Numbered from the stretch's first letter, positions 1 through 11,620 are shown. The stretch: DNA of 64,000 bases from Rahnella sp. AA (GCF_002834385.1 NZ_PITQ01000001.1:1-64000), one strand, 5' to 3'. Numbers and translations: made by a program. Notes: generated by a model from the sequence alone, not told the origin.

Positions 1-238
1 CGGAGTGGACGCATCACTGGTGTTCGGGTTGTCATGCCAATGGCATTGCCCGGTAGCTAAATGCGGAAAAGATAAGCGCTGAAAGCATCTAAGCGCGAAA
101 CTTGCCTCGAGATGAGTCTTCCCTGTGGCTTTAAGCCACCTGAAGGGACGTTTAAGACTAAGACGTTGATAGGCTGGGTGTGTAAGTGCAGCGATGCATT
201 GAGCTAACCAGTACTAATGACCCGAGAGGCTTAACCTT
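1..238 (+). rRNA. 23S ribosomal RNA, 3' end (partial)
   Basis: The sequence matches the last ~240 nt of enterobacterial 23S rRNA, including GATAAGCGCTGAAAGCATCT, the segment around GTTGATAGGCTGGGTGTGTA, and the terminal GAGGCTTAACCTT, which sets the mature 3' end near 238. The 5' part lies outside the window. In E. coli the rRNA operon next to metA is rrnE, and this is probably its counterpart. Confidence 0.97.
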
Positions 239-360
239 ACAACACCAAAGGTGTTTTGTATTGGCTCTGTGAATAACCAGAGATTTTTCAGCGAAATGTT
301 CCGAGATTGGTTCGTAGTGCAAGCCTGAACTAGGGTGAGCGTTATGAATGAAACAGAATT
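239..360 (+). other. 23S-5S internal transcribed spacer
   Basis: This 122-nt spacer between 23S and 5S holds no tRNA fold. It contains a short hairpin (AACACC at 241, GGTGTT ending at 255) just after the 23S end and a TGAATGAAACAGAATT stretch before 5S, as expected for rRNA processing spacers. Confidence 0.8.
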
Positions 361-480
361 TGCCTGGCGGCAAGAGCGCGGTGGTCCCACCTGACCCCAT
401 GCCGAACTCAGAAGTGAAACGCCGTAGCGCCGATGGTAGTGTGGGGTCTCCCCATGCGAGAGTAGGGAACTGCCAGGCAT
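361..480 (+). rRNA. 5S ribosomal RNA
   Basis: A 120-nt sequence begins TGCCTGGCGGCAAGAGCGCG and ends with the complementary ACTGCCAGGCAT, which closes helix I. The conserved CCGAACTCAGAAGTGAAAC loop is present. It is almost identical to E. coli 5S rRNA. Confidence 0.98.
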
Positions 481-491
481 CAAATAAGTGG

Positions 492-521
492 AAAGCCCTG
501 TACTGACGTACAGGGCTTTTT
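492..521 (+). terminator. rRNA operon terminator
   Basis: A perfect 12-bp stem (AAAGCCCTGTAC / GTACAGGGCTTT) with loop TGAC runs into five Ts, 12 nt after the 5S end. This is a strong intrinsic terminator. The 220 nt that follow (522-720) hold no recognisable gene and lead into the metA promoter. Confidence 0.92.
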
Positions 522-720
522 GCTATGGGGAATTTGGGGAGAGTTGAAGGGATTTGGAAGGCGTACGATCACTTTCACCCCCTGTAATTGCCTTTATTAT
601 CCCCTAATACCTTCCCTTTGCTCCGTTATATAACCAGATCGTCTAATTTAATAACTGAAGCTGAAACATTTTCACTTAACGTTTGCAGACTCGACATCTT
701 AGATAAAAACCGCTATCTTC

Positions 721-744
721 GGCTATCTAGAAGTCTAAACGTAT
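721..744 (+). promoter_or_regulatory. MetJ operator (three tandem met boxes) before metA
   Basis: Three adjacent 8-mers, GGCTATCT, AGAAGTCT and AAACGTAT, resemble the MetJ met box AGACGTCT, with 4, 7 and 6 of 8 matches. They lie 26 nt before the metA start, at the place occupied by near-identical boxes in E. coli metA as I recall it. MetJ with S-adenosylmethionine would repress metA here. Confidence 0.8.
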
Positions 745-769
745 AAATGGATGCAGTGAGGAAGTTGCT

Positions 770-1699
770 ATGCCGATCCGGGTTCCAGATGAATTACCAG
801 CCGTGAATTTCCTGCGCAATGAAAATGTCTTTGTGATGACTTCATCGCGTGCGAAAACTCAGGAGATCCGTCCTCTGAAAGTGTTGGTACTCAACCTGAT
901 GCCAAAGAAAATTGAGACCGAAAATCAATTTTTACGGCTGCTTTCTAATTCCCCTCTGCAAATTGATGTACAGCTGCTGCGCATAGACAGCCGCGAGTCA
1001 AAAAATACACCTGCAGAACATCTGAATAACTTCTATTGTGACTTTGAAGATATTCAGCATGATAACTATGATGGCCTGATCGTCACCGGCGCACCTCTCG
1101 GATTAGTGGATTTTTGCGATGTGGCATATTGGCCGGAGATCGAGCGTGTGATTCACTGGGCAAAAGAGCATGTTACATCAACCCTGTTTGTTTGCTGGGC
1201 GGTGCAGGCTGCCCTGAATGTGCTTTACGGGTTGCCCAAAATAACGCGTGATACCAAAATTTCGGGTGTTTACCCGCATCAGACACTACAGCCCCTGGCT
1301 TTACTGACCCGTGGTTTTGATGAAACATTTCTGGCTCCCCACTCGCGCTATGCTGATTTCCCTGCCGACATACTGCGCCAGCATACCGATCTCGATATTC
1401 TGGCAGAATCTGACGAGGCCGGTGCCTATCTGTTCGCAACGAAAGATAAGCGTATGGCCTTCGTTACGGGTCATCCGGAATATGATGCCGGTACGCTGGC
1501 CGGGGAATACCTGCGCGATGTCGCAGCGGGTCTGTCACCTGAGATGCCTTACAATTACTTCCCACAAGACAATGCAGAGCTATCGCCTAAAGCAACCTGG
1601 CGTAGTCACGGGCATCTGCTGTTTACTAACTGGCTGAACTACTATGTTTACCAGATCACGCCATTCGATCTGCGCCAGATGAACCCAACTCTGGAATAA
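770..1699 (+). CDS. metA: Homoserine O-succinyltransferase
   Basis: Cytoplasmic enzyme that transfers a succinyl group from succinyl-CoA to L-homoserine, the first committed step of methionine synthesis. The 309-residue length is that of E. coli MetA. The nucleophile is Cys142 in [10 protein letters not shown], and the His/Glu dyad is in VTGHPEYD, giving the glutamine-amidotransferase-like triad of this family. The C-terminal [14 protein letters not shown] block is also typical. The start is supported by GAGG at 758-761 and by alignment to the known N-terminus [12 protein letters not shown]. It is monocistronic, between the rRNA operon and aceB. The upstream met boxes imply repression by MetJ. 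Confidence 0.97.
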   Translation: MPIRVPDELPAVNFLRNENVFVMTSSRAKTQEIRPLKVLVLNLMPKKIETENQFLRLLSNSPLQIDVQLLRIDSRESKNTPAEHLNNFYCDFEDIQHDNYDGLIVTGAPLGLVDFCDVAYWPEIERVIHWAKEHVTSTLFVCWAVQAALNVLYGLPKITRDTKISGVYPHQTLQPLALLTRGFDETFLAPHSRYADFPADILRQHTDLDILAESDEAGAYLFATKDKRMAFVTGHPEYDAGTLAGEYLRDVAAGLSPEMPYNYFPQDNAELSPKATWRSHGHLLFTNWLNYYVYQITPFDLRQMNPTLE

Positions 1700-1714
1700 T
1701 TCCCTTCATCACTT

Positions 1715-1741
1715 GCAGACGATCCCCGATCGGTCGTCTGC
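1715..1741 (+). terminator. Hairpin after metA, possible terminator
   Basis: The arms GCAGACGA and TCGTCTGC pair perfectly around an 11-nt loop, 16 nt after the metA stop. No T-run follows, so it is either a weak terminator or an RNA-end stabiliser. Confidence 0.45.
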
Positions 1742-1882
1742 TCCTGAATGCTTCCATCCTACTCCCCGCTACTTCATCTCTGATCTTCAAACTTTAGAAA
1801 ATCGAAATAGATTCTTATTTTTCGACATTTTTTTACGTTTTTATCTCACTGAATAATAGTCACTATTTCTTAAATAAAAAAT

Positions 1883-1910
1883 AAAATGGAAATCGTTTTT
1901 GATTTTATGT
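1883..1910 (+). promoter_or_regulatory. IclR operator in the aceBAK promoter
   Basis: The segment TGGAAATCGTTTTTGATTTT within 1886-1905 nearly matches the IclR-protected site upstream of E. coli aceB (from memory, TGGAAATTGTTTTTGATTTT). It is in the 368-bp metA-aceB gap, about 160 bp before aceB, and the gap is otherwise AT-rich and gene-free. IclR would repress the glyoxylate bypass here in the absence of its effector. Confidence 0.78.
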
Positions 1911-2067
1911 AAATCCTGATTACGCTTAAATCTATCGGGCAATAAATGACCATCGATAAATCGCCACAGGATCTTCCACGGCGTCGCTGGTTTATTTTCT
2001 ACCGTATCGGTATCTGCTTAGTGAGACGGTCTGGCAGATTTAAGTCGAAAAATCAGGAGAGTTAGCG

Positions 2068-3666
2068 ATGTCAGAGCAAATTACGCGCAGTCAGCTTGGT
2101 TTTACACGCCGTTTTGGTGAAAACGAAGCGCATATACTGACTGAAGAAGCAGTGGACTTTTTGTCTGAGCTGGTCGTGCGCTTTACCCCGCTGCGTAACC
2201 GCTTGCTGGCAGAGCGTGTCGAGGTACAGAGAAAAATTGATAGCGGCACTTTACCAAATTTTATTTCGGAAACTGCTTCCATAAGAAAATCAAACTGGAC
2301 GATTCGGGGCATTCCGGAAGATTTAAGAGATCGCCGCGTAGAAATCACCGGACCCGTAGAACGTAAGATGGTGATTAATGCGCTCAATGCCAATGTGAAA
2401 GTTTTCATGGCTGATTTTGAAGATTCTCTGGCCCCTGACTGGCAGAAGGTCATCGAAGGGCAGATCAACTTACGTGATGCAGTTAACGGAACCATCAGTT
2501 ACACCAACGAATCCGGCAAAATTTATCAGCTCAAACCTGAACCTGCCGTTTTGATCTGCCGCGTCCGTGGCCTGCATTTGCCCGAGAAACACGTGACCTG
2601 GCAGGGGGAGGCCATTTCCGGCTCATTGTTTGATTTTGCTCTCTATTTCTTCCATAACCATCGCGCGTTACTGGCAAAAGACAGCGGCCCTTATTTCTAT
2701 CTGCCAAAAATGCAGTCTTATCAGGAAGCGGACTGGTGGAGCCAGGTCTTCAGCTTTGCGGAGGATTACGCCGGATTATCCCGTGGCACCATCAAAGCCA
2801 CCGTTCTGATTGAAACTCTGCCTGCCGTATTCCAGATGGACGAAATTCTTTACCACCTGCGCGACCATATCGTCGGGCTGAATTGTGGTCGCTGGGATTA
2901 CATCTTCAGCTATATCAAAACGTTGAAGAATCATGCTGACCGCGTTTTGCCCGATCGTCAGTCAGTCACCATGACGCAGCCATTCCTCAATGCGTACTCA
3001 CGGCTTCTCATCAAAACCTGCCACCGTCGTGGTGCATTTGCGATGGGGGGAATGGCGGCATTTATCCCGAGCAAAGATGTTAAACGCAACGAATGGGTGC
3101 TGAACAAGGTAAGAACGGACAAAGAGCTGGAAGCGACCAACGGGCATGACGGTACCTGGATAGCACATCCGGGGCTGGCTGATACCGTGCTGGAAGTTTT
3201 CGATAAAGCACTCGGTTCCCGCTCCAACCAGCTGGACGTATTGCGTGAAGACGACGCCGACATTACTGCTGCACAACTGCTGGAGCCTTGTTCCGGCGAA
3301 CGTACTGAAGAGGGTATGCGTGCCAATATCCGGGTGGCGGTGCAGTACATCGAAGCGTGGATCTCCGGTAATGGCTGCGTACCGATTTACGGGCTGATGG
3401 AAGATGCCGCTACCGCAGAGATTTCCAGAACCTCAATCTGGCAGTGGATCCATCATGGCAAAACGCTCAGCGACGGCCAACTGGTCACCAAGCCTTTGTT
3501 CCGCCGAATGCTGAATGAAGAAATGCTGGTGATCCAACAGGAGTTAGGCGAACAACGTTTCAGCTCCGGGCGCTTCACGCAGGCCGCCACATTAATGGAA
3601 AAAATTACCACACAGGATGAGTTAATCGACTTCCTGACCCTGCCGGGCTACCAGCTGCTGGCCTGA
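2068..3666 (+). CDS. aceB: Malate synthase A
   Basis: Condenses glyoxylate with acetyl-CoA to give malate, the second step of the glyoxylate bypass used during growth on acetate or fatty acids. It has 532 residues, the size of the A isoform and far shorter than GlcB. Typical blocks are [15 protein letters not shown] and [19 protein letters not shown], followed by [15 protein letters not shown], which carry Mg2+ and substrate ligands. The start is set by the SD CAGGAGAG about 8 nt upstream. It is the first gene of aceB-aceA-aceK; aceA follows after 40 nt. The upstream IclR site indicates repression by the iclR product encoded after aceK. Confidence 0.97.
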   Translation: MSEQITRSQLGFTRRFGENEAHILTEEAVDFLSELVVRFTPLRNRLLAERVEVQRKIDSGTLPNFISETASIRKSNWTIRGIPEDLRDRRVEITGPVERKMVINALNANVKVFMADFEDSLAPDWQKVIEGQINLRDAVNGTISYTNESGKIYQLKPEPAVLICRVRGLHLPEKHVTWQGEAISGSLFDFALYFFHNHRALLAKDSGPYFYLPKMQSYQEADWWSQVFSFAEDYAGLSRGTIKATVLIETLPAVFQMDEILYHLRDHIVGLNCGRWDYIFSYIKTLKNHADRVLPDRQSVTMTQPFLNAYSRLLIKTCHRRGAFAMGGMAAFIPSKDVKRNEWVLNKVRTDKELEATNGHDGTWIAHPGLADTVLEVFDKALGSRSNQLDVLREDDADITAAQLLEPCSGERTEEGMRANIRVAVQYIEAWISGNGCVPIYGLMEDAATAEISRTSIWQWIHHGKTLSDGQLVTKPLFRRMLNEEMLVIQQELGEQRFSSGRFTQAATLMEKITTQDELIDFLTLPGYQLLA

Positions 3667-3706
3667 TTCTTCTTACCCTACACATAAAAAGATCGGAGCA
3701 TTTGCC

Positions 3707-5029
3707 ATGAAAACAACACGTACTCAGCAAATTCAGCAGCTTGAAGAAACCTGGAATCAGCCACGCTGGAAAGGCATTACCCGCCCTTATACGGCCGCCG
3801 AAGTCATCAGCCTGCGCGGATCGGTGAACCCGGAATGTACTCTGGCTCAGCACGGCGCGGCCCGCCTGTGGAACTTACTGCACGGTGCCTCCCGCAAAGG
3901 CTATGTGAATTGTCTGGGCGCGCTGACTGGCGGACAGGCATTGCAACAGGCAAAAGCCGGGATTGAGGCGATTTATCTGTCTGGCTGGCAGGTTGCCGCC
4001 GATGCGAATACCGCATCCAGTATGTATCCCGATCAGTCGTTATATCCGGTGAATTCTGTGCCGGAAGTGGTGGCCCGTATTAACAATACCTTCCGCCGTG
4101 CCGATCAGATTCAATGGGCAAATAATATTGAACCGGGTCAGCAAGGCTATACCGATTATTTTCTGCCGGTAGTTGCCGACGCAGAGGCCGGTTTTGGCGG
4201 CGTACTGAATGCGTTTGAACTGATGAAATCAATGATTGAAGCCGGTGCGGCAGCGGTGCATTTCGAGGACCAGCTTGCTGCGGTGAAAAAATGCGGACAT
4301 ATGGGAGGCAAGGTGCTGGTACCTACTCAGGAGGCAGTTCAAAAGCTGGTGTCTGCCCGTCTGGCTGCTGATGTACTTGGCGTGCCGACCTTGCTGGTGG
4401 CCCGTACCGACGCCGACGCCGCTGATTTGCTGACATCCGATTGCGATCCTTATGACAGCCAGTTCATTACCGGCGAGAGAACGCATGAAGGTTTTTACCG
4501 CACACACGCGGGCATTGAACAGGCGATCAGCCGCGGGCTGGCTTACGCGCCGTATGCTGACGTTGTCTGGTGCGAAACATCGACGCCGGATTTGAAACTT
4601 GCACAGCGTTTTGCTGAGGCAATTCACGCGAAATTCCCGGGCAAATTGCTGGCCTATAACTGCTCACCGTCGTTTAACTGGAAGAAGAATCTCGATGACA
4701 AAACGATTGCCAGCTTCCAGGATCAGCTGGCGGCGATGGGCTATCAGTACCAGTTCATCACGCTGGCGGGCATCCACAGTATGTGGTTCAACATGTTCGA
4801 TCTTGCTCATGCGTATGCGCAGGGCGAGGGGATGAAACATTACGTCGAAAAAGTGCAGGAACCTGAATTTGCGGCGATCGGTCGCGGATACACTTTTGCT
4901 TCTCATCAGCAGGAAGTGGGCACCGGGTATTTCGACAAGGTGACGAACATCATTCAGGGCGGACGCTCGTCGGTAACCGCGTTAACCGGTTCGACCGAAG
5001 AACAGCAATTCTCCCCGACATCCCACTGA
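3707..5029 (+). CDS. aceA: Isocitrate lyase
   Basis: Cleaves isocitrate to glyoxylate and succinate, the first step of the bypass. It has 440 residues, close to the 434 of E. coli. The signature [14 protein letters not shown] is present with catalytic Cys196, and the Mg2+/substrate blocks [10 protein letters not shown] and [13 protein letters not shown] are intact. The SD CGGAG precedes the start. It is the middle gene of the ace operon, 40 nt after aceB and 46 nt before aceK; a strong hairpin in the second gap probably separates high aceBA from low aceK expression. Confidence 0.97.
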   Translation: MKTTRTQQIQQLEETWNQPRWKGITRPYTAAEVISLRGSVNPECTLAQHGAARLWNLLHGASRKGYVNCLGALTGGQALQQAKAGIEAIYLSGWQVAADANTASSMYPDQSLYPVNSVPEVVARINNTFRRADQIQWANNIEPGQQGYTDYFLPVVADAEAGFGGVLNAFELMKSMIEAGAAAVHFEDQLAAVKKCGHMGGKVLVPTQEAVQKLVSARLAADVLGVPTLLVARTDADAADLLTSDCDPYDSQFITGERTHEGFYRTHAGIEQAISRGLAYAPYADVVWCETSTPDLKLAQRFAEAIHAKFPGKLLAYNCSPSFNWKKNLDDKTIASFQDQLAAMGYQYQFITLAGIHSMWFNMFDLAHAYAQGEGMKHYVEKVQEPEFAAIGRGYTFASHQQEVGTGYFDKVTNIIQGGRSSVTALTGSTEEQQFSPTSH

Positions 5030-5033
5030 TCTG

Positions 5034-5052
5034 ACCCGGCGCAAGCCGGGTT
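5034..5052 (+). terminator. aceA-aceK intercistronic hairpin
   Basis: The arms ACCCGGC and GCCGGGT enclose a GCAA tetraloop, 4 nt after the aceA stop, followed by TTCTTCCTCT. It fits a partial terminator or 3'-end stabiliser. E. coli also places an RNA structure here, which explains why aceK is expressed much less than aceBA. Confidence 0.7.
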
Positions 5053-5075
5053 CTTCCTCTGACGGAGCCGACATT

Positions 5076-6788
5076 ATGCGCATCGAGCTGTTGATTGCTC
5101 AGACTATTTTGCAAGGGTTCGATGCACAGTATGGCCGGTTTCTGGAGGTGACTTCAGAAGCTCAGCAACGTTTCGAGCGTGCCAACTGGCCGGCGGTGCA
5201 GGCAGCCATGAAACAGCGAATTCATCTTTACGACCATCATGTAGGATTGGTCGTCTCGCAGCTCAAATGTATCACGGGCCAGCACTTCTACGATGCCGCA
5301 TTTTTGAACCGTATTAAAAACTGTTACGCAGGATTGTTGCCTGACTATCCCCGCGCAGAAATAGCCGAAAGTTTCTTTAATTCAGTCTATTGCCGGATTT
5401 TCAAGCACCGTGAACTGACGGCAGACAAGCTTTTTATTTTTAGCGAACAGCCAACTCACCGGCCACAGAATTGCGCCCGGCCACTCGCACGGCAATATCC
5501 GGTAAAAGGAAATCTTGTCGCCACGCTGAGCCGGGTTCTTCACGATCTTCCGATGCGTTTAGCGTGGGAGAATGCGCCACGTGATATTGATTACATCAGT
5601 ACGGCGTTGCAGCAGAGATTTTCCGGTGACACGTTATCAGGGGCGGTAATTGAGATAGCCACTGAAGTTTTCTTCCGCAATAAGGCGGCGTGGATTATTG
5701 GAAAAATCAGGCTGGGTCAGCAGGTTTTCCCGCTGTTATTGCCGGTACATCAAAGCCATCAGCGCGAATTGTTTGTGGATGCGTGTCTGACTGAGGGAAA
5801 TGATGCCAGCATCGTTTTTGGTTTCGCGCGTTCCTATTTTATGGTTTACGCCCCGCAACCGGGCGCGCTGGTGGAATGGTTACGGGAGATATTACCGGCC
5901 AAAACGACGGCTGAACTTTACAGTGCTATTGGCTGCCAGAAGCATGCGAAAACCGAATGTTATCGTGAGCATTTACGCTTTATGGTGCAAACCAACGAGT
6001 CTTTTATTATTGCGCCGGGCGTCAAAGGTATGGTCATGCTGGTCTTTACCTTGCCGGGAAGTGACCGCGTTTTCAAAGTCATTAAAGACCATTTCGCCCC
6101 GCAAAAGGAGGTGACCGAAGCGCAGGTTATGGCCTGCTACCAACTGGTCAAAGAGCACGACCGCGTAGGACGGATGGCCGATACCCAGGAATTTGAGCAT
6201 TTTGTTCTGGCTAAGAAAAACATTAGCCCGGAGTTAATGGCAGAGCTACAACGTGAAGTCCCCGCGAAGATTGAAGATCTGGGCGACAGTATTGCCCTGA
6301 AGCATTTGTATATCGAACGGCGTATGACGCCGCTGAATTTATATCTGGAACAGGCGGATGATCAGCAGTTGCATGACGTTATTGAAGAATACGGTAACGC
6401 GATTAAACAACTTGCGGCAGCGAACATTTTTCCCGGCGATATGTTGTTTAAAAACTTTGGCGTAACCCGTCATGGTCGTGTCGTATTTTATGATTACGAC
6501 GAAATCTGTTACATGACGGAAGTGAATTTCCGCGATATTCCTGCCGCGCGTTACCCTGAGGATGAACTGGCCAGCGAGCCCTGGTACAGCATTGCGCCGG
6601 GGGATGTTTTTCCTGAAGAATTTCGCCATTTCCTGTGCAGCGACAAGCGTGTCCGGCAGTTCTTCGAAGCGGCACACAATGACCTATTTTCTGCCGCTTA
6701 CTGGCGCGGTTTGCAAACGCGGATCCGCGAGGGGCACGTCGAGGACGTCTTCGCATATCGCCGCAGCCAGCGTTTCAGCCGCCGTTAA
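5076..6788 (+). CDS. aceK: Isocitrate dehydrogenase kinase/phosphatase
   Basis: Bifunctional enzyme that phosphorylates isocitrate dehydrogenase to inactivate it, and dephosphorylates it, so isocitrate is diverted to the glyoxylate bypass. At 570 residues it is the usual family length (E. coli 578). The kinase-like core shows the nucleotide-binding stretch around [10 protein letters not shown] and the lysine in FKVIKDHF. The catalytic region has [21 protein letters not shown], where the Asp residues would bind metal. The SD CGGAG lies about 8 nt before the start. Last gene of the ace operon, transcribed towards the convergent iclR. Confidence 0.96.
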   Translation: MRIELLIAQTILQGFDAQYGRFLEVTSEAQQRFERANWPAVQAAMKQRIHLYDHHVGLVVSQLKCITGQHFYDAAFLNRIKNCYAGLLPDYPRAEIAESFFNSVYCRIFKHRELTADKLFIFSEQPTHRPQNCARPLARQYPVKGNLVATLSRVLHDLPMRLAWENAPRDIDYISTALQQRFSGDTLSGAVIEIATEVFFRNKAAWIIGKIRLGQQVFPLLLPVHQSHQRELFVDACLTEGNDASIVFGFARSYFMVYAPQPGALVEWLREILPAKTTAELYSAIGCQKHAKTECYREHLRFMVQTNESFIIAPGVKGMVMLVFTLPGSDRVFKVIKDHFAPQKEVTEAQVMACYQLVKEHDRVGRMADTQEFEHFVLAKKNISPELMAELQREVPAKIEDLGDSIALKHLYIERRMTPLNLYLEQADDQQLHDVIEEYGNAIKQLAAANIFPGDMLFKNFGVTRHGRVVFYDYDEICYMTEVNFRDIPAARYPEDELASEPWYSIAPGDVFPEEFRHFLCSDKRVRQFFEAAHNDLFSAAYWRGLQTRIREGHVEDVFAYRRSQRFSRR

Positions 6789-6828
6789 GTCTCATGCTCC
6801 CGGCATCCGTGCGGGAGCTATTCCTCAA

Positions 6829-7671
6829 TTAATGTTTCCCGCCGCCATAAGCCTGCGTAATTTCTTTTGCTGCATGGATCACCAGCGCGCCCAGTTCTGT
6901 CACGCGATCGTCTGTTATCCGTGAAACCGGGCCTGAAATGGAAATCGCGGCGTAAGCATCGTTATGCTCATCGTAAATGCAGGTCGCCACGCAGCGCAGG
7001 CCTAGCGCATGTTCTTCATCATCAAAGGCATAACCGCGTTTACGCGTATCGGCCAGCTCCTGTTTCAAGTTGGCCGGAGACGTCTTGGTCAGCGGCGTGT
7101 AGCTGTGCAAACCAATTTTGTGCAGAAGCTTCGCCAGGCGCTCTTCCGGCAGGGTGGAAAGAAATGCCTTACCCGCGCCGGAAGCGTGCATCGGCAGTTT
7201 TCCGCCAATCGGCGCTGACATCCGCATCAGCGCATTGCACTGCACCTGATCGATGATAATCGCCTGATAATCACTGTGATCCAGTACGGCCAGATTGACG
7301 GTTTCACCCGACTCTTCCATCAGGCGACGCAGCATCGGGTGCACCATCGCGAGCAAATTACGGCTTTGCAGAAAACTGCTGCCGACCACGAACGCATGCG
7401 AGCCGATGGTCCACAGACCCAAATCGCCGACCTGCCGGACAAACCCCTGTTGCTGCATCGTGGTCAGCAAACGGTGAGTGGTGGAATTCGGTAAACCTGC
7501 CTGCTGAGCCAGATCCGTCAGCGCAACGCTGCCCTGAGCTTCAGCGATATATTCCAGCAACTTAAGGCCACGCGTGAGGGACTGAACCTGTCCGGTGGCG
7601 GCGCTGCCTGCTGTCGCAGCGGCTTTTGTTTTCTTAGCACGCTTGGCCGGAGTCAATGCGGACGTTGCCAT
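6829..7671 (-). CDS. iclR: Acetate operon repressor IclR
   Basis: DNA-binding repressor of aceBAK with an N-terminal winged helix-turn-helix (QSLTRGLKLLEYIAEA to LPNSTTHRLLTTMQ) and a C-terminal effector domain (MRMSAPIGGKLPMHASGAGKA). I chose the ATG at 7671, giving 280 residues, because AAGGAACAG lies about 10 nt upstream and the protein then resembles E. coli IclR. A longer in-frame start at 7719 has no ribosome site and would overlap the presumed operator. The N-terminus is rich in Ala and Lys before the helix-turn-helix. It is convergent with aceK. A TGGAATTGG-type site just upstream suggests autoregulation. Confidence 0.95.
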   Translation of the reverse strand: MATSALTPAKRAKKTKAAATAGSAATGQVQSLTRGLKLLEYIAEAQGSVALTDLAQQAGLPNSTTHRLLTTMQQQGFVRQVGDLGLWTIGSHAFVVGSSFLQSRNLLAMVHPMLRRLMEESGETVNLAVLDHSDYQAIIIDQVQCNALMRMSAPIGGKLPMHASGAGKAFLSTLPEERLAKLLHKIGLHSYTPLTKTSPANLKQELADTRKRGYAFDDEEHALGLRCVATCIYDEHNDAYAAISISGPVSRITDDRVTELGALVIHAAKEITQAYGGGKH

Positions 7672-7722
7672 AAGCCTGTTCCTTGTAAGATGCGCCAAAC
7701 GCTGGCGAAGAAAAGTCATTTT

Positions 7723-7737
7723 TGGAATTGGTTTTCG
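7723..7737 (-). promoter_or_regulatory. Candidate IclR autoregulatory site
   Basis: TGGAATTGGTTTTCG resembles the IclR consensus (about TGGAAATNATTTCCA) and the site before aceB. It lies 52 bp upstream of the chosen iclR start, where a repressor would block its own promoter. Inferred from sequence likeness only. Confidence 0.5.
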
Positions 7738-7936
7738 TTTTTACAGTATGGATCGCAACCTGCCTTTGCGCTCATCCGATGTGTTGCATAGCATTTGCGG
7801 GATGCCTTCCTGAATTGAAAAAGTCTCATGTCACCGCAGCCTTTTGCCTTCTGAAGGTATGCTAGGATGTTGACCATAATTTCCGGCGTATGAATGAACA
7901 ATTTGCCGGGTGTGCGTGGTGGGTGATGAGGTGAAA

Positions 7937-10900
7937 GTGACTAATCGGGTTGAAGCGCTACATAAGCAACTGGCACAGCGCATTTTGGTGCTGGACGGCG
8001 GCATGGGAACCATGATCCAGAGCTACCGTCTTGAAGAAGAAGATTATCGCGGCGAGCGCTTTGCTGACTGGGAAAGCGATCTTAAAGGTAATAACGATCT
8101 TCTGGTCCTGAGCAACCCCGAAGTGATCATCGAGATCCATAACGGTTATCTTGCCGCTGGCGCAGATATTCTCGAAACCAACACCTTTAACTCCACGACC
8201 ATCGCGATGGCCGACTACCACATGGAGTCGCTTTCCGCGGAAATTAACTATGAAGCGGCTCGTCTGGCGCGGATCTGCGCCGATGAATGGACCGCGCGCA
8301 CGCCGGATAAACCGCGTTATGTGGCCGGTGTTTTAGGCCCGACCAACCGCACGGCTTCGATCTCTCCGGATGTTAACGATCCGGCTTTCCGTAATATCTC
8401 TTTCGATCAACTGGTCGAAGCGTACCGCGAATCCACCCGGGCGCTGATTAAGGGCGGAGCAGATCTGATCATGATCGAAACCGTTTTCGACACACTCAAC
8501 GCCAAAGCCGCGACGTTTGCGGTAGAAACCGAATTTGAAGCGCTGGGTATCGTGCTACCGGTAATGGTTTCCGGCACGATCACCGACGCCTCTGGCCGTA
8601 CGTTGTCAGGCCAGACAACCGAAGCGTTTTATAACTCGCTGCGCCACGTTAAGCCGCTCACATTCGGCCTGAACTGCGCGCTGGGGCCGGACGAATTACG
8701 TCAGTATGTCGCCGAATTATCGCGTATTGCTGAATGTTATGTCACCGCGCACCCGAATGCGGGCTTACCGAATGCCTTTGGTGAGTACGATCTTGAAGCC
8801 AAAGAAATGGCGGAGCACATCGGCGAATGGGCGCGCTCGGGCTTCCTGAATATCGTCGGCGGGTGTTGTGGTACCACGCCGGCGCACATTGCTGCGATGG
8901 TGAAAGCGGTTGAAGGTGTGCCCCCGCGTCAGCTGCCGGTTATTCCCGTTGCCTGCCGTCTGGCGGGGCTGGAGCCGCTGACCATCGATGCACAAACCCT
9001 CTTTGTGAACGTGGGTGAGCGTACCAACGTCACCGGTTCTGCGCGTTTCAAGCGCCTGATTAAAGAAGAAAAATATGCCGAAGCGCTGGCGGTGGCCCGT
9101 CAGCAGGTGGAAAGCGGCGCGCAGATTATCGATATCAACATGGATGAAGGGATGCTCGACGCTGAAGCGGCGATGGTGCGCTTCCTGAATCTGATTGCCG
9201 GTGAACCGGATATTGCCCGCGTGCCGATCATGATTGACTCCTCCAAGTGGGATGTCATCGAAAAAGGCCTGAAATGTATCCAGGGCAAAGGCATTGTTAA
9301 CTCCATCTCGATGAAAGAAGGGGAAGAAGCTTTCCTTCACCATGCCCGGATTGTGCGGCGCTACGGCGCGGCCGTGGTGGTGATGGCTTTTGATGAAACC
9401 GGACAGGCAGATACCCGTGCCCGTAAAATCGAAATCTGCCGCCGCGCCTATAAACTACTGACAGAAAAAGTCGGCTTCCCGCCGGAAGATATTATCTTTG
9501 ACCCGAATATCTTCGCGGTCGCCACGGGGATTGATGAGCACAATAACTACGCCGTCGACTTCATCGAGGCCTGTGCAGATATCAAAGCAGAATTGCCGCA
9601 TGCGATGATCTCGGGCGGTGTTTCCAACGTTTCCTTCTCCTTCCGCGGCAATGAGCCGGTGCGCGAAGCCATTCACGCCGTATTCCTGTATCACGCGATC
9701 CGCAACGGCATGGATATGGGCATCGTTAACGCCGGTCAGCTGGCTATTTACGATGACTTACCGGCTGAACTGCGCGATGCCGTTGAAGATGTGATTCTGA
9801 ACCGCCGTGAAGACGGCACAGAACGCCTGCTGGAGCTGGCGGAAAAATACCGTGGAAGCAAAGACGACGGCGAAGCCAACAAACAGCAGGCCGAATGGCG
9901 GGGTTGGGATGTCAAAAAACGCCTCGAATATTCTCTGATCAAAGGCATTACCGAATTCATCGAGCTGGACACCGAAGAGTGCCGCCAGCAGGCCGCGCGC
10001 CCGATTGAAGTGATTGAAGGGCCGCTGATGGATGGTATGAACGTCGTCGGGGACCTTTTCGGTGCCGGCAAAATGTTCCTGCCGCAGGTGGTGAAATCCG
10101 CGCGTGTAATGAAACAGGCGGTGGCTTATCTCGAACCTTACATCGAAGCCAGCAAGGAGAAAGGCCAGACAAACGGCAAAATCCTGCTCGCGACGGTGAA
10201 AGGCGATGTTCATGACATCGGCAAAAATATCGTGGGTGTGGTGCTGCAATGTAATAACTACGAGATTATCGATCTCGGGGTTATGGTGCCGACCGACAAA
10301 ATATTGAAAACGGCCATCGAAGAAAACGTCGATATTATCGGCCTTTCCGGCTTAATCACGCCGTCGCTGGACGAAATGGTCAACGTGGCAAAAGAGATGG
10401 AGCGCCGCGGGTTTACGATGCCGCTGCTTATCGGCGGGGCTACCACGTCCAAGGCGCATACTGCGGTTAAAATCGAGCAAAACTACAGCGGTGCGACGTG
10501 TTATGTGCAAAACGCCTCGCGTTCTGTCGGCGTGGTTTCTGCGCTGCTATCAGCAGAACAGCGTGACGCTTTTATCGAACGAACCCGTAAAGAATACGAA
10601 ACTGTGCGAATTCAGCATGGCCGCAAAAAGCCCCGGACACCGCCGGTCAGCCTGGAAGTGGCGCGCGACAATGCCACGACGATTGACTGGGAAAATTATA
10701 CGCCGCCGGTCGCGCATCGTCTGGGTATCCAGAAAGTGGAAGCCAGCATCGAAACGCTGCGGAATTACATCGACTGGACGCCATTCTTCATGACCTGGTC
10801 GCTGGCAGGTAAATACCCGCGAATTCTGGAAGATGAAGTCGTTGGCGAAGAAGCCAAACGTCTGTTCAAGGATGCTAACGATCTGCTCGATAAGCTTTCC

Positions 10901-11620
10901 GCTGAAAAATTACTGAATCCGCGCGGCGTAGTCGGCCTATTCCCGGCGAACCGCAAAGGCGACGATATCGAAATTTACAGCGATGAACGCCGTGATGAAG
11001 TGCTCGTAGTTAGCCACCATTTGCGTCAGCAAACCGAAAAAACGGATTTTGCGAACTATTGCCTGGCCGATTTTGTTGCGCCGAAATCCAGCGGCAAAAA
11101 AGACTACATGGGCGCATTTGCCGTGACCGGCGGGCTGGAGGAGGACGCGCTGGCCGAGGCGTACGACAGGCAGCACGACGACTACAACAAAATTATGATC
11201 AAAGCGCTGGCAGACCGTCTGGCAGAAGCCTTTGCCGAATACCTGCATGAAAAAGTACGCAAGGTGTACTGGGGTTTTGCCCCCAACGAGAATCTGAGCA
11301 ACGAAGAACTTATTCGTGAAAATTATCAGGGGATCCGCCCGGCACCGGGTTATCCGGCATGTCCTGAACACACGGAAAAAGGGCAAATATGGAAACTGCT
11401 GGATGTTGAGGCTAATACCGGTATGCAACTGACGGAGTCTTTTGCAATGTGGCCGGGTGCGGCAGTTTCTGGCTGGTATTTCAGCCATCCCGACAGCAAA
11501 TATTTCGCCGTCGCGCAAATTCAGCGCGATCAGGTCGAGGATTACGCTGCGCGTAAAAATATGCCGGTTGATGAGGTCGAGCGCTGGCTGGCACCTAACT
11601 TAGGCTATGACGCTGACTGA
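7937..11620 (+). CDS. metH: Cobalamin-dependent methionine synthase
   Basis: Transfers methyl from 5-methyltetrahydrofolate to homocysteine through enzyme-bound cobalamin. The GTG start at 7937 gives 1227 residues, exactly the E. coli length, with SD GAGG five nt upstream; an in-frame GTG at 7910 would add nine residues. Modules in order: homocysteine/zinc domain ([28 protein letters not shown]), folate domain ([12 protein letters not shown]), cobalamin domain with [14 protein letters not shown] supplying the His ligand, and the C-terminal reactivation domain binding S-adenosylmethionine ([15 protein letters not shown]). No B12 riboswitch is seen upstream. Monocistronic, divergent from iclR across about 265 bp. 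Confidence 0.97.
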   Translation: MTNRVEALHKQLAQRILVLDGGMGTMIQSYRLEEEDYRGERFADWESDLKGNNDLLVLSNPEVIIEIHNGYLAAGADILETNTFNSTTIAMADYHMESLSAEINYEAARLARICADEWTARTPDKPRYVAGVLGPTNRTASISPDVNDPAFRNISFDQLVEAYRESTRALIKGGADLIMIETVFDTLNAKAATFAVETEFEALGIVLPVMVSGTITDASGRTLSGQTTEAFYNSLRHVKPLTFGLNCALGPDELRQYVAELSRIAECYVTAHPNAGLPNAFGEYDLEAKEMAEHIGEWARSGFLNIVGGCCGTTPAHIAAMVKAVEGVPPRQLPVIPVACRLAGLEPLTIDAQTLFVNVGERTNVTGSARFKRLIKEEKYAEALAVARQQVESGAQIIDINMDEGMLDAEAAMVRFLNLIAGEPDIARVPIMIDSSKWDVIEKGLKCIQGKGIVNSISMKEGEEAFLHHARIVRRYGAAVVVMAFDETGQADTRARKIEICRRAYKLLTEKVGFPPEDIIFDPNIFAVATGIDEHNNYAVDFIEACADIKAELPHAMISGGVSNVSFSFRGNEPVREAIHAVFLYHAIRNGMDMGIVNAGQLAIYDDLPAELRDAVEDVILNRREDGTERLLELAEKYRGSKDDGEANKQQAEWRGWDVKKRLEYSLIKGITEFIELDTEECRQQAARPIEVIEGPLMDGMNVVGDLFGAGKMFLPQVVKSARVMKQAVAYLEPYIEASKEKGQTNGKILLATVKGDVHDIGKNIVGVVLQCNNYEIIDLGVMVPTDKILKTAIEENVDIIGLSGLITPSLDEMVNVAKEMERRGFTMPLLIGGATTSKAHTAVKIEQNYSGATCYVQNASRSVGVVSALLSAEQRDAFIERTRKEYETVRIQHGRKKPRTPPVSLEVARDNATTIDWENYTPPVAHRLGIQKVEASIETLRNYIDWTPFFMTWSLAGKYPRILEDEVVGEEAKRLFKDANDLLDKLSAEKLLNPRGVVGLFPANRKGDDIEIYSDERRDEVLVVSHHLRQQTEKTDFANYCLADFVAPKSSGKKDYMGAFAVTGGLEEDALAEAYDRQHDDYNKIMIKALADRLAEAFAEYLHEKVRKVYWGFAPNENLSNEELIRENYQGIRPAPGYPACPEHTEKGQIWKLLDVEANTGMQLTESFAMWPGAAVSGWYFSHPDSKYFAVAQIQRDQVEDYAARKNMPVDEVERWLAPNLGYDAD

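Noticed and set aside
239-360. Possible tRNA in the 23S-5S spacer
   Set aside because: No cloverleaf or TTCGA-type T-loop could be found; the spacer is too short and lacks CCA.
7716-7901. Minus-strand frame between iclR and metH
   Set aside because: It overlaps the presumed iclR promoter and operator and has no recognisable product.
7801-7936. MetR box or B12 riboswitch before metH
   Set aside because: No convincing TGAA-N5-TTCA dyad and no B12-box was found in the short gap.
9758-10249. Long antisense frames inside metH
   Set aside because: They are shadows of the metH coding frame with no ribosome site or family pattern; the same holds for many frames inside plsB, uvrA and lysC.
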